Shown in pieces: positions 16,977 through 26,079 of a DNA stretch of 64,000 nucleotides (positions within the stretch are counted from its first letter, which is position 1; each line of letters starts with the position of its first letter). The notes beneath the pieces are model-generated. The model was given only the letters and a program-made list of their open reading frames with translations. It ran no database searches and was not told where the DNA came from. The DNA comes from UBA5239 sp040391785. GTDB lineage: Bacteria; Verrucomicrobiota; Lentisphaeria; Victivallales; Victivallaceae. The stretch covers positions 1-64,000 of the forward strand of contig JBEBXH010000017.1 in assembly GCA_040391785.1 (NCBI GenBank), in the 5' to 3' direction. The translations under genes were made by a program, and so were the position numbers.

Positions 16977-19400
16977 ATGTTTCGATTTGCAATGATTGCA
17001 TTACTGACAGTTAATGCGGTTTACTTGAATGCCAACGATCAACGTCCGGCGTTCGACAAAAGTGCTTACAAGAATACGATGTGGACCCAGGCGAACCCGT
17101 GGTTCCCGCCCAATATGGACCGTGTATTCCGGGCGGGCGGTCCCGATTACGCCATGAAACGCTACCCGGCAAATGCCGTCGACATGTGGGCGGAAGTGGC
17201 GAAAGTCGCCAAGTCATACGGCCTCACCGGCATCCAGATGGAAGTCATGATTCATGTGCCGCCGGACACCGGCACGCTGAAAAATATGTTGGAGGGCTTT
17301 AAACGCGCCGGCAACGATTTCAAGCTCGCCTTCATGATCTCGCCGTGGGGCAATGCTCAACAATTCGCCGAATTCTTTGACCTGATGGCCGACGAACTCG
17401 CCAACCATCCTAACGTCTACCGCCTCGGCGGCCGCCCGGTCATCACGCTGTATCAGGACCGCGCGATCAACAAAACTCCGCCCGAGCAATGGCAGAAGTG
17501 GTTCAAACCGGTCGAGGACAAGCACGGCCCGATGATTTTCCTGATCGATGCGGCGTTTGCCGAGCCCGGCTCGGTGGAGAAAATACTGCCGTATGTGGAC
17601 GGTATCACCATGTACGGCAACTGGAGCATAGCCATGCAGCGCGACCTCTTCAAGCACGTGGTCCCGGTCATGAAAAACAAATACCCGGACAAGATTTTCG
17701 AGGCGGCGGTGCATGCGACTTACCTGTCGCACTTCAGCGGCGGCGGCGTGCGCCCGCGGCTGCTGGATAAGTATCTGGCGTCGTGGAATATGACAGCCGC
17801 GGCCAAGCCGGACGCCATTGTCCTGACCAACTTTTTCGACATCTACGAGAACTCCCGCGTTCTGCCGAGTTATGAACTCGAAGATGTGCTGTTGAAAACC
17901 GCCAAGGCCCGGATGGCGGACTTCGCCGGGCAGAAGCTCCCCGGCGACAATCAGCCGGACTTCCGGCTCGTCAACTTCACCGGCATTCTGATCGGTCAGG
18001 ACGCCGCCTTCGACGTGGTCGGCTTCCCGGTCAATCTGGTCAACAAAAATTTCGAATTGACGCTTGAGCTGCTGGCCCCGAACGGCAACGTCGTCCACAC
18101 CTTTCCGAAGTTCAGCCTGAATCTGGAGAAGCTCGCAGTCGGCCGCAATAATCTGTCTACGTTGACACTGGCGGAGCATTACGCCTTGATTCCGCGCCTC
18201 TCATGGCAGCAATCCGGCGGCACGATCCGTGGTTCCATGACCGGCATGCCGACCAATCTGGTCAGCTCGATGCTGCCCCACCGGCTTTTCTGGAGCCGCG
18301 GCTCGCAGAACCGCCTGGCGATGAAATCGGTCGCACCGTGGAGCCTCAACGGCTGCGGCACCGGCGAAATGGCGCAATACCCTGCGGACGGCGTCGGCGT
18401 CATCCTCTCCAATTCCATCCAGGAAGCGCCGTGGTACCACCAACGTACCGACACCGCGGGCGACCACGTCCGGATCATGCGCAACGGCCTGGAACTCACC
18501 AGTTTCAGCAAACGCGACCTGAACCTCGCCATGCCGGTTCACCTGCCCGACCCCGGCGGCAGCATCGACTATTATCACCTCGAACTGGAAAACCGTCACG
18601 GTGTGCGCTTTACCACTCAGCCGGTTTATCTGACCGCCAACCGCCGTCCCGGCAAAGTCACAGTACCGGTTTTGACCACCGGCAACCGGATCGCTTCCGC
18701 GCAGATCGACGCCGCCCGGATTCCGTTTTTCTACTACCCCGGCAATGAATTCACCGGCAATCTGTGGCGCGACCAGTCCGGTTACGAGCATCACGGCCAC
18801 GTCAACGCCCGCTGGGACGGCGGCAAGCTCGCCACCACCGGGTATCACTACGAGCACCTCGGTATCCCCGGCTCCGGCGACCCGGCCGGGGACCCGTCGT
18901 TTGAACGCGATGCGGACGGCTCCGGGTTCCGCCGCTTCAAAGGCGCGGGGTTCGTCGCCATGATGGGCGGCACCGCGTTCCCTTACGCCTCGACTTGGGA
19001 AATGGAACTCCGCATCCCCGAGGCCCGCCAGCAGGCGATCCTCAGCACGATCCAGAATCAACTGAATATTGCCATGAGCAGCGATGGTTACCTCACCGTC
19101 AGCCGGAGCAACCCATCCTCGAAACAAAGCGCCGTGTTGAAATCCAAGGCCCCCTTCCCGCTCGGCGCCTGGACCAAACTCACCGTCGTTTACGATATGG
19201 CGAAACTCCGCTTTTACCTCAATGGCGAACTGCAATCCGAAGCCGCCATCCCGCCGGACCGCGCCCATGAAGACTTGAACTCGGTATACTTCGGAGCCAG
19301 GGCCAGATTTCCGCACGGCTGCTTAGAGCCCTATTATCAGGGCGACCTCCGCAACCTCCGGCTGTACGGCAGAAACTTATCCATGGAAGAATGGTTATAA
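16977..19400 (+). CDS. Exported GH71/GH99-like glycanase with LamG-type C-terminal domain
   Basis: 807 residues. Signal peptide MFRFAMIALLTVNAVYLNA. Residues about 25-320 look like a GH71/GH99-type barrel (MWTQANPWFPPN, LGGRPVITLYQD, ITMYGNWS, IVLTNFFDIYENS); GH71 enzymes cut alpha-1,3-glucan. The middle is beta-rich. Residues about 590-800 resemble a LamG/concanavalin-like domain (LWRDQSGYEHHG, KLRFYLNGELQSEAAIP, LRNLRLYGRNLS). AGGAG precedes the start. The same domain order occurs at 52927, and both have a pseudopilin neighbour. The family call rests on motif resemblance only. Confidence 0.7.
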   Translation: MFRFAMIALLTVNAVYLNANDQRPAFDKSAYKNTMWTQANPWFPPNMDRVFRAGGPDYAMKRYPANAVDMWAEVAKVAKSYGLTGIQMEVMIHVPPDTGTLKNMLEGFKRAGNDFKLAFMISPWGNAQQFAEFFDLMADELANHPNVYRLGGRPVITLYQDRAINKTPPEQWQKWFKPVEDKHGPMIFLIDAAFAEPGSVEKILPYVDGITMYGNWSIAMQRDLFKHVVPVMKNKYPDKIFEAAVHATYLSHFSGGGVRPRLLDKYLASWNMTAAAKPDAIVLTNFFDIYENSRVLPSYELEDVLLKTAKARMADFAGQKLPGDNQPDFRLVNFTGILIGQDAAFDVVGFPVNLVNKNFELTLELLAPNGNVVHTFPKFSLNLEKLAVGRNNLSTLTLAEHYALIPRLSWQQSGGTIRGSMTGMPTNLVSSMLPHRLFWSRGSQNRLAMKSVAPWSLNGCGTGEMAQYPADGVGVILSNSIQEAPWYHQRTDTAGDHVRIMRNGLELTSFSKRDLNLAMPVHLPDPGGSIDYYHLELENRHGVRFTTQPVYLTANRRPGKVTVPVLTTGNRIASAQIDAARIPFFYYPGNEFTGNLWRDQSGYEHHGHVNARWDGGKLATTGYHYEHLGIPGSGDPAGDPSFERDADGSGFRRFKGAGFVAMMGGTAFPYASTWEMELRIPEARQQAILSTIQNQLNIAMSSDGYLTVSRSNPSSKQSAVLKSKAPFPLGAWTKLTVVYDMAKLRFYLNGELQSEAAIPPDRAHEDLNSVYFGARARFPHGCLEPYYQGDLRNLRLYGRNLSMEEWL

Positions 19401-19424
19401 CTTATAGAAAAAGGAGCTGAACTT

Positions 19425-20138
19425 ATGAACAAAAAATCCGCAATTTTCACCCTCATTGAACTCCTGGTCGTGATCGCCATCATCGCCATCCTGGCGGCGA
19501 TGCTGCTGCCGGCCTTGAACCAGGCCCGGGAAAAAGCCCGTGCCGCCAGCTGCAGCAACAACCAGAAGCAACTGACCTCCGCACTGATTTTCTATACCAA
19601 CGATTACGACGCATTTTTCCCGCCGGCCTATGGCCAGGATAAAATCTGGGCCATGAAAATCCTGCCGTATGTCGGAATCGAAAACACCGTCGCGGAATGG
19701 AACCCGCAGAAGTACCAGGTCTACCGCTGCCCGACCGACAATTTTTCCCAGTCATGGATGATTACCAACAATCATTACGGCAAAAACAGCTATGTCGCCA
19801 ATCTCTCCGTCATAGACGCCCTCGGCGATGACCGCAACGTCGACGGCTGGAAGGGGCCCCGGAAAATATCCGGCTCCAAGAACCCCTCGTCGCTGATCCT
19901 GCTGGCGGAATTTCATAACTCCATGAACGCGGTTCACTGGAGCGACGGCAACGACGTCAAGTGTTACAATTCCGGCTACGTCGCGGAATACACCATTCAA
20001 GGCGGCACCGACTTAACCGACCCCGGCAAACGCGGCTACCACAGCAGCCAGAACAACTGGAGCTTCGTCGACGGCCACTCCGCCCGGTCTAGCTATCAAG
20101 CCACCCGCCAACCGCTCAACCTCTGGACCTGGAAATAA
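19425..20138 (+). CDS. Pseudopilin, copy 3
   Basis: 237 residues: leader MNKKSAI then FTLIELLVVIAIIAILAAML and ALNQAREKARAASCSNNQKQL. Ends with GYHSSQNNWSFVDGHSARS, the DGH motif. Residue before the cleavage point is Ile. AAGGAG lies 9 bases before the start. Here the pseudopilin comes after the enzyme rather than before it, unlike most other cassettes. Its stop is two bases from the stop of the convergent GH36 gene. Confidence 0.88.
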   Translation: MNKKSAIFTLIELLVVIAIIAILAAMLLPALNQAREKARAASCSNNQKQLTSALIFYTNDYDAFFPPAYGQDKIWAMKILPYVGIENTVAEWNPQKYQVYRCPTDNFSQSWMITNNHYGKNSYVANLSVIDALGDDRNVDGWKGPRKISGSKNPSSLILLAEFHNSMNAVHWSDGNDVKCYNSGYVAEYTIQGGTDLTDPGKRGYHSSQNNWSFVDGHSARSSYQATRQPLNLWTWK

Positions 20139-20140
20139 CC

Positions 20141-22357
20141 TCAGAAGCGGACGCTGATCTTGCCCGGCGCGGTTAGCTTGCCGCGGACGGTATTTCCCTC
20201 CGCGACACCGATGGACGCGGATTTCGGCGCCCGGTCGAAAATCAGTTCGAATTCACCGTGATAAGCGGTTTCCAGAATCAGCTCGTCGCCGCACTGTTCG
20301 GCCGAAATGATCTTGACATTGGCATCCAGCAGCTGCGGCGCATCCGTGACCGGGCTGACCGCCAGCAGGCGGCTGGCATGCGCCCGGAGCTCGAATTTCA
20401 TTTCACCGGCAAAGTCGAATGTTTCACCGCTCCAGACATCCGTCAGGCGGTAATTTCCTTCGGCCAGCTTCAGGTCCCTGGCATTGAATTCGATTGTTTT
20501 GAGCTCTTCGCCGGTATTGAAAATGCCTACGGTCCGCAGCGGCAGCGCCGGATTTCCTTCCAACGTGCTGAAATGCGGTGTTTTGAAATAGAGTGTGTCC
20601 GCCAGTTTGTGCTTTTTGGCCCGGTAATCGTAACGCGCCAGATAAACGTCCTGCCCGTTGTTCGGATTGCAGACGGCTTTTTTCAACATGCCGACGCGCG
20701 GATGATCCTGATGCTGACTCAGCAGTCCGGCAATTTCCACCATCGAATGTGTGACCAGGCAGTAGTTGATGCAGAACGCCGCTTCATCATCCGACAGCCC
20801 CGGCAGCAGCCCCACCGAATCGCTGTTCGGCACAAACAAATCGCCGATGTGCAGCGCAAAACACGCCACGCCCCACAGGAAATTCGTCCGCACATAATCC
20901 CAGTTGCCGCCGCCGATATCGATGCCGTAACGGTAGTTGGTGAAAAATTCGCCGAGAAATGGATTGCCCATCACGATATCGCAGCCGGTCTGCAGATAGG
21001 CGTCGGCGGGAATGCGCTTGCGAACCTCCTTCAGCCACCAGTCGCGCCACTGATAACCGGACGCGTCCTTGCGTGCCAGCAAGTCGTGACTGTCCTCAAA
21101 CGCATAGCTCCAGAAGTCGTGTTTCATCCCCTCGAAACCGTATTCACGGAAAAATGCATCCAGTGCCTTCTCCATATATTCCCGGACCTCCGGCAAACTC
21201 ACATCCAGCGGCGCGCTCTTCGCCACCCGGTAATCGTAGTCAAAAAACCACTCCGGGCGCTCCTTGTAAATCGGCGTATCCTTGGGGCAGAAACCGCCGA
21301 TCCATACCGCCGGGCGTAGCCCCGCCTCGCGTACCTTGTCGGCAAAATACCTCAAACCGTGCGGAAATTTCACTTTGTCCACTCCGGCCTCGCCCTCATA
21401 CGGCATGCCGAGTCCATGCGCAATCTGAACTCGCGTGGCCTCCGCCGCATAACCGTCGTCCACCTGCAGCCATTTGACCATGGGGTAATTCTTCCCCAGG
21501 AATTCCGCTTCACGCAGCAACATTTCCTCACTGATATTCCGGGACAACCCGTCGTTCCACGATCCCCAGACCATCGAGTCGCGGTTGATCGCACTCGCGC
21601 CGTACATCGGCGGCAGGTGCTTGCGGAGCTCGGTACTGTAGCGTTCGAAAAGCAGTTCGAGATCATCGGCATGCTCCGTTGTGCCGAGGTACCATTCATC
21701 GACCAATGCCTCGCCAGGGGCCAGTTCCAGATACCCGATCGCCTTGAACCCGGAAAAAATCTCCAGCCGCACCGCATTGTCCTGGTGCGACACCAGATAA
21801 TTATGGTAAAAAACTTTCTGGCTCAGCGTACCGTGCACCAACCCATGATTGCCGCCGTAATTGCCGAGCAGAATCGCTGGAAACGGCTGGTACGGCGAGC
21901 GTCCGATTCGGTCGCAAACCACGCCGGGGTCCGCCCAGCGGTTTCCCGCCTGCGCATCAAACGCGCTGTCTTTCGCGTCCTCCGCCGAGCGGTTGTAATC
22001 AACGGCGAAGGTCATCCGTTCATAAATCCGCGGGTTTTCGTTGTGATAGAAATAATCATCTTCCGCCGCACCGCCGAAGTAAATGCCGTCCAGCATCACG
22101 CCGAGCTCAACCAACTTCCGCGCCTGCCCGGATTCATTGCGGAAATAACGCCGGCAGAGAATCTCGTCGCCCTTGATCTGGAAATGAAAGTCCTCGCCGA
22201 ATTCATTGCCATAACGGCAACTAACCCGAATATAGTTCATACCGGCATTTTCACGGACTTCACCCGGCAGCACCCGGCCTTCGGTGGTTACGGCGAATGA
22301 CTGGAACCGGATTTTCCCTGAGTTCAGGGCGGACAGGGCTGTTTCAAATTTTTCCAT
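20141..22357 (-). CDS. GH36-type alpha-galactosidase, cytoplasmic
   Basis: 738 residues, no signal peptide. N-terminal beta domain (1-230), then a clan GH-D barrel: WLQVDDGY at about 296-303, RPAVWIGGF, and GMKHDFW at about 410-416, where the Asp is the expected nucleophile. GNPFLGEFFTNYRYGIDIGG and LFVPNSDSVGL follow, with a C-terminal beta domain. Releases alpha-linked galactose (or a related sugar) from oligosaccharides inside the cell. The ATG lies inside the upstream regulator gene (14-base overlap), so the two are translationally coupled. Confidence 0.88.
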   Translation of the reverse strand: MEKFETALSALNSGKIRFQSFAVTTEGRVLPGEVRENAGMNYIRVSCRYGNEFGEDFHFQIKGDEILCRRYFRNESGQARKLVELGVMLDGIYFGGAAEDDYFYHNENPRIYERMTFAVDYNRSAEDAKDSAFDAQAGNRWADPGVVCDRIGRSPYQPFPAILLGNYGGNHGLVHGTLSQKVFYHNYLVSHQDNAVRLEIFSGFKAIGYLELAPGEALVDEWYLGTTEHADDLELLFERYSTELRKHLPPMYGASAINRDSMVWGSWNDGLSRNISEEMLLREAEFLGKNYPMVKWLQVDDGYAAEATRVQIAHGLGMPYEGEAGVDKVKFPHGLRYFADKVREAGLRPAVWIGGFCPKDTPIYKERPEWFFDYDYRVAKSAPLDVSLPEVREYMEKALDAFFREYGFEGMKHDFWSYAFEDSHDLLARKDASGYQWRDWWLKEVRKRIPADAYLQTGCDIVMGNPFLGEFFTNYRYGIDIGGGNWDYVRTNFLWGVACFALHIGDLFVPNSDSVGLLPGLSDDEAAFCINYCLVTHSMVEIAGLLSQHQDHPRVGMLKKAVCNPNNGQDVYLARYDYRAKKHKLADTLYFKTPHFSTLEGNPALPLRTVGIFNTGEELKTIEFNARDLKLAEGNYRLTDVWSGETFDFAGEMKFELRAHASRLLAVSPVTDAPQLLDANVKIISAEQCGDELILETAYHGEFELIFDRAPKSASIGVAEGNTVRGKLTAPGKISVRF

Positions 22358-23351
22358 GGATTTCCTCTTGTATTTGAGCTGATATCTGATGATGACAGGG
22401 TTGGTAACGTCCGGGGATCAGTTCCGCCAGCATTTGTTTGGCGATTTCCTGATACGGATAATAAGCGGATGCCGTTTCGCGGGTAATCACATCTTCATAA
22501 CAATTGCGGTCCGCCAGCACGATTTGAATATTCTCCGGCAGTCCGAAGTTTTCGTGCAGGCTCCGGCGGCTGTCGAAGTTCCGGATGATGGCATTATCGA
22601 CAATCAAGGCGTCGAAATCGTGTTTTCCGAGCTCCCTGCGAATTTTTCCGATCTCATCTCCGGTGATGATTTCCTGAATTCCGGGCACATCGTATGACGT
22701 CAACCCCGGCAGCCTGGAAATCGCAATTCTCCGCCGGCCCCGTTTCTGCAGCAGCGCGGCCAATTGCAGGAGGCCGCCGGTCCTGCCGGTTTCCCATATC
22801 TGCCAGCGTTCCAGAAATGACTGCCTGGCGGAACCCTCGTGCCAGATCAACCCGACCCGGCAATTTTTTTCCAGCAACAGCGGAAAAACTTCCTTGAACC
22901 ATTCACCGGCCAGGATGACCCGGCTGTTGGCGTCCAGATCCGCGAGCAAACCCCAGTTGATATCCTTCGGATCGTTGGTCGCGGTCAGCGGCAGCGCCTC
23001 AACCTTGCAATTGCAGTTTGCGGCCGCCTGCAGCAGTCCGAACAGCATTTCGCTGTGGGTCCGGCGGCTGGAAATTCCGCTGGCCTTTTCGTAATCGGCA
23101 CAGGGCAGAAGGTAAGTGACCGTCAAAGGCTTATCCAGCGCCGCGACAAAGGTCCCCTGCCCGCGAACCCGCCGAATCAGACCATCCGCCTCCAGCTCGC
23201 GCAGCGCACTCCGCAGCGTATCGCGCGCCACCCCGAACTCCCCGGCCATTTCCACTTCCCGGGGCAGCAGCATCCCCGGCGGCAAAACGCCGTCGCGGAT
23301 CTGTTCGCTCAAAGTTTCATAGAGTTCGCGGCTCTTTTTCGGAGTTCTCAT
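22344..23351 (-). CDS. AraR-like regulator (GntR-type HTH plus LacI-type sensor)
   Basis: 335 residues. The start at 23351 (MRTPKKSRELYETL) is chosen because the longer form would extend into the operator and promoter. A classic GntR winged helix at about 5-75 (LPPGMLLPREVEMAGEFGVARDTLRSALRELEADGLIRRVRGQGTFV) is followed by a LacI-type sensor. Its gene overlaps the GH36 gene, its obvious target. The promoter carries a perfect palindrome between the -10 and the start codon. Confidence 0.9.
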   Translation of the reverse strand: MRTPKKSRELYETLSEQIRDGVLPPGMLLPREVEMAGEFGVARDTLRSALRELEADGLIRRVRGQGTFVAALDKPLTVTYLLPCADYEKASGISSRRTHSEMLFGLLQAAANCNCKVEALPLTATNDPKDINWGLLADLDANSRVILAGEWFKEVFPLLLEKNCRVGLIWHEGSARQSFLERWQIWETGRTGGLLQLAALLQKRGRRRIAISRLPGLTSYDVPGIQEIITGDEIGKIRRELGKHDFDALIVDNAIIRNFDSRRSLHENFGLPENIQIVLADRNCYEDVITRETASAYYPYQEIAKQMLAELIPGRYQPCHHQISAQIQEEIHGKI

Positions 23352-23354
23352 AAC

Positions 23355-23378
23355 TATACCTGATAATTCACAGGTATA
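23355..23378. promoter_or_regulatory. 24-base operator of the GntR/GH36 operon
   Basis: TATACCTG-N8-CAGGTATA, a perfect 8+8 inverted repeat placed directly after the -10 and ending three bases before the regulator's ATG. A repressor bound here would block both transcription start and ribosome access. Confidence 0.75.
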
Positions 23379-23406
23379 ATTATATCCCAAAAAATCAAAA
23401 AGTCAA
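23379..23406 (-). promoter_or_regulatory. Promoter of the GntR/GH36 operon
   Basis: Minus strand: TTGACT (23401-23406), 16 bases, TATAAT (23379-23384). Confidence 0.75.
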
Positions 23407-23463
23407 TCCCCGAAAATGAAATTATAAGGCTTCTTCGACATGATGGTCGGTATTACAATTTGT

Positions 23464-23560
23464 TTCGCCCTTCAGGCGACCCGCCTTCGCCAAGGCTACG
23501 GCGAGCCAAGCCAGCGCTATCCGCGCGCTGCACCGCGTCCGGGTAGCACCCGGCGGCATG
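23464..23560. repeat. Cluster of four short GC-rich hairpins
   Basis: A GC-rich island in an otherwise AT-rich gap holds CGCC-cttca-GGCG, GCCTT-cgcc-AAGGC, AGCGC-N7-GCGCT and CCGGGT-agc-ACCCGG one after another. It looks like a REP/MITE-type palindromic element or a structured RNA. It lies between the AraC stop and the GntR promoter and codes for nothing I can see. Confidence 0.55.
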
Positions 23561-23581
23561 TCTATTTTTCTTAATTATTCT

Positions 23582-23602
23582 TTCTTAATTCTTAATTCTT
23601 AA
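23582..23602. repeat. Heptad repeat array (TTAAGAA x3, minus strand)
   Basis: Three exact copies of TTCTTAA (TTAAGAA on the minus strand). The array runs into the 3' end of the AraC gene and supplies its stop codon and last residues (LRIKN). Confidence 0.8.
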
Positions 23603-24454
23603 TTGCTTGCGCAGCAAGCTCCTGTATCTGGCGGGGGTTATGCCGTGGCGGAGCCGGAAATGTTTGATCATATAGTTGCTGTCGCAAAAACCGCACTGCA
23701 AAGCGATTTCGGCGATGGGCAAAACGGTTTCTTCCAGCAATCCGCGGGCTTTTTCCAGACGCAGATTGATCAGGTAGGACAATGGCGAGGTGCCGGTGGC
23801 CTCACGGAATTTCTTGGTGTAGTGCGAAACGCTCATCGCCGCGTTTTTCGCCAGATATGCCAGCGGCAGCGGCTTCTCCGGCGATTTCTCCATCAACCGG
23901 ATCGTTTCGAGGATGCCGCTCGCGGCTTCCACCGAGGCCTGATGCGTCGTGGGGTCGACCCGTCCGACAATCAACAGAAACTCGATCATCGCGGCCCTCG
24001 CATAAAACTTGAATCCCGGCTTGCACAGCGAACATTCCTGAATGATTTTTTTCAGACAGTTTTCCGCCGCTTCGCGGTCGTTCAAGGGCAAATGCACCTT
24101 GTCCGTACTGCGTTCGAACAGCGTCTGCCATGAACGAATCTCCTGCATCCCTGCCAGCTCGGCGGCCACGAATTCGCGGGTCAGCCCGATGTTGTAAATC
24201 GCCAGATTGCGGCCATTCTCATAGCCGTGCAATTCATCCTGCATGACCGAAAACACATCCCCCTGAATCAGCCCGTACGTCTGCCGGACGCCCCGGCTGA
24301 CGATATTATGCACCGCATACCCCTGCGCCACAAACACGATTTCGAGGAAATCATGATTATGCTCGGCGATTTCGGCCTGCTGCCGGCCGTACTGTACCCA
24401 CAGCGGCAGGTCCGGTATTCTGAAAAATTCATCTCTGGAATATGTCTTCATCAT
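23585..24454 (-). CDS. AraC-family transcriptional regulator
   Basis: 289 residues. N-terminal cupin-like sensor (AEIAEHNHDFLEIVFVAQG, about 28-50); AraC-type double helix-turn-helix over the last 95 residues (LAYLAKNAAMSVSHYTKKFREATGTSPLSYLINLRLEKARGLL, IALQCGFCDSNYMIKHFRLRHGITPARYR). Two adjacent ATGs are possible starts (24454, 24451); no strong ribosome site. Read divergently from the ADP-ribosylglycohydrolase gene 104 bases away, its likely target. The last codons lie in a heptad repeat. Confidence 0.92.
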   Translation of the reverse strand: MMKTYSRDEFFRIPDLPLWVQYGRQQAEIAEHNHDFLEIVFVAQGYAVHNIVSRGVRQTYGLIQGDVFSVMQDELHGYENGRNLAIYNIGLTREFVAAELAGMQEIRSWQTLFERSTDKVHLPLNDREAAENCLKKIIQECSLCKPGFKFYARAAMIEFLLIVGRVDPTTHQASVEAASGILETIRLMEKSPEKPLPLAYLAKNAAMSVSHYTKKFREATGTSPLSYLINLRLEKARGLLEETVLPIAEIALQCGFCDSNYMIKHFRLRHGITPARYRSLLRKQLRIKN

Positions 24455-24486
24455 AAAAAGCGGATCGTTCTATTTTTCCATGCGTT

Positions 24487-24531
24487 TGTTATATGCAAAA
24501 AATCCGATTGACATTATAATAAGATATAACA
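24487..24531. promoter_or_regulatory. Inverted half-sites between divergent AraC and ADP-ribosylglycohydrolase genes
   Basis: TGTTATAT (24487-24494) and ATATAACA (24524-24531) are perfect inverted copies 29 bases apart and flank a TATAAT at 24515-24520. The spacing, with both sites near one helical face, would suit a looped or paired AraC dimer. No clear -35 for either direction. Confidence 0.4.
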
Positions 24532-24558
24532 CGAAACTCGAAATACAAAGGAGTTCGC

Positions 24559-26079
24559 ATGAATATCAACGCAAAAGAGTATCACGACAAAGTACGCGGC
24601 TGCTGGATCGGCAAGAACATCGGCGGCACCATCGGCACCCCCATGGAGGGCAGAATCGAAACCAACAACGTGGATTTTTACACCCACGACCTGAACGGCA
24701 CCCCGCTGCCGAACGACGACCTGGACCTGCAGCTGGTCTGGCTCACCGCCGCCGAATACCACGGCATCTACCGCCTGACGCCCCAGCTCCTCAGCGAATA
24801 CTGGCTTTACAATATCATCGGCCCGTGGAACGAATACAGCGTCTGCCGTTTCAACATCGCCAAAGGACTTTATGCGCCGCTCTCCGGCTCCACGGACAAC
24901 GATGCCTGGAAGAACAGCAACGGCGCCTGGATCCGCTCGGAAATCTGGGCCTGCACCTTCCCCGGCTGCCCCGACGAAGCGATCCGCTTCGCCTACATGG
25001 ACGCCTGCCAGGACCATTGCGGCGACGGCATTTACGCGGAAATGTTCACCTGTGCATTGGAGTCCGCCGCCTTCGTGGTCAACGACCTCCGCACGCTGAT
25101 CGAAATCGGCCTCAGCAAAATCCCGGCCGACTGCCGTGTGGCCCGCAGTGTCAAGCTCGCCTGCAGCTGCTACGACGGTGGCGACGACTGGCTCACCGCC
25201 CGCAACAAAATCGTCGAAGACAGCAGCGACCTCGGCTGGTTCCAGGCCCCGGCCAACGTGGCGTTTGCGGTAGTCGGACTGCTTTACGGCGAAGGCGATT
25301 TCGGCAAATCCCTCTGCCGCGCCGTCAACTGCGGCGACGATACCGACTGTACCGCCGCCACCGTCGGCTCCATCCTCGGCATCATGTACGGCGCGTCCAA
25401 TATCCCCGAAAAATGGATCACACCGATCGGCGACAGCATCAAAAATATCGCCATCAATATTTTCGGCCGCCCGCAGATGGGGCATTTCCCGAAAAACATC
25501 ACCGACCTGACCGACCGCGTCATCAAACTGGCGAACTCCGCCCGGAACGAAAATCCCACGCTTTTCGCCTTGAGTGACGGCCAAACCGAACTCCCCGCGG
25601 ACTACCTGGCCACCCTCCACTCACAGGATGCCGCCGCCAAAATCTGGGCCTACTCGCCCTACCAGCTCTCGTTCAGCGTGCCGTACGGCGAGATCGTGAT
25701 CGACTACGAAAACGGGGTCAATATCGCCACCGGCGAGGAGAAAAAGATCAGCGTCGGCATCTGTAATTATCTGGGCAATCAGGACGAGGTTTATTTCACC
25801 TGGCACTGGCCCGAGGGCTGGACCGCCACTCCGGCAAACTGCAGCGTCATGGTCAAGCTGAGCTGGGACGCCCGAGTCGAGCAAACGGTTCAGGCGGGGC
25901 CCTTTGCCAGCAGTATCATTTACGTTCTGCTGGAAGTGCGTGTTTCGGGGCGGCTCAACCCGATTATACTGCAGGTGCCGTTTCAACAGGCCGGCAGCGT
26001 GGCTTATCTCAAGAGAGGCAAACCGTGCATCAAATCTTCCTTTGACATCGAGCGTAACTGGGCGAGAATCAAAGCTTAG
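24559..26079 (+). CDS. ADP-ribosylglycohydrolase-fold protein with C-terminal beta domain
   Basis: 506 residues, no signal peptide. The first 350 residues match the ADP-ribosylglycohydrolase (DraG/ARH) fold: NDDLDLQ at about 53-59 and CGDDTDCTAATVGSILG at about 258-274 are the two metal-binding motifs. About 130 further residues form a beta-rich domain (YGEIVIDYENGVNIATGEEK, VYFTWHWPEGW), an unusual addition. AAAGGAG lies just before the start. Controlled, probably, by the divergent AraC protein, which suggests a sugar-linked substrate rather than protein ADP-ribose. The 3' end overlaps the convergent amidohydrolase gene by 11 bases. Confidence 0.82.
   Translation: MNINAKEYHDKVRGCWIGKNIGGTIGTPMEGRIETNNVDFYTHDLNGTPLPNDDLDLQLVWLTAAEYHGIYRLTPQLLSEYWLYNIIGPWNEYSVCRFNIAKGLYAPLSGSTDNDAWKNSNGAWIRSEIWACTFPGCPDEAIRFAYMDACQDHCGDGIYAEMFTCALESAAFVVNDLRTLIEIGLSKIPADCRVARSVKLACSCYDGGDDWLTARNKIVEDSSDLGWFQAPANVAFAVVGLLYGEGDFGKSLCRAVNCGDDTDCTAATVGSILGIMYGASNIPEKWITPIGDSIKNIAINIFGRPQMGHFPKNITDLTDRVIKLANSARNENPTLFALSDGQTELPADYLATLHSQDAAAKIWAYSPYQLSFSVPYGEIVIDYENGVNIATGEEKKISVGICNYLGNQDEVYFTWHWPEGWTATPANCSVMVKLSWDARVEQTVQAGPFASSIIYVLLEVRVSGRLNPIILQVPFQQAGSVAYLKRGKPCIKSSFDIERNWARIKA

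Noticed and set aside
24508..24530. TTGACA as -35 for the ADP-ribosylglycohydrolase gene
   Set aside because: TATAAT starts one base after it and TATAAC only 11 bases after it; no -10 at 16-18 bases.
24514..25620. 368-codon minus-strand frame over the ADP-ribosylglycohydrolase gene
   Set aside because: The plus-strand reading has both family metal motifs; the minus frame is a Gly/Val/Asp-rich shadow and would overlap the AraC control region.
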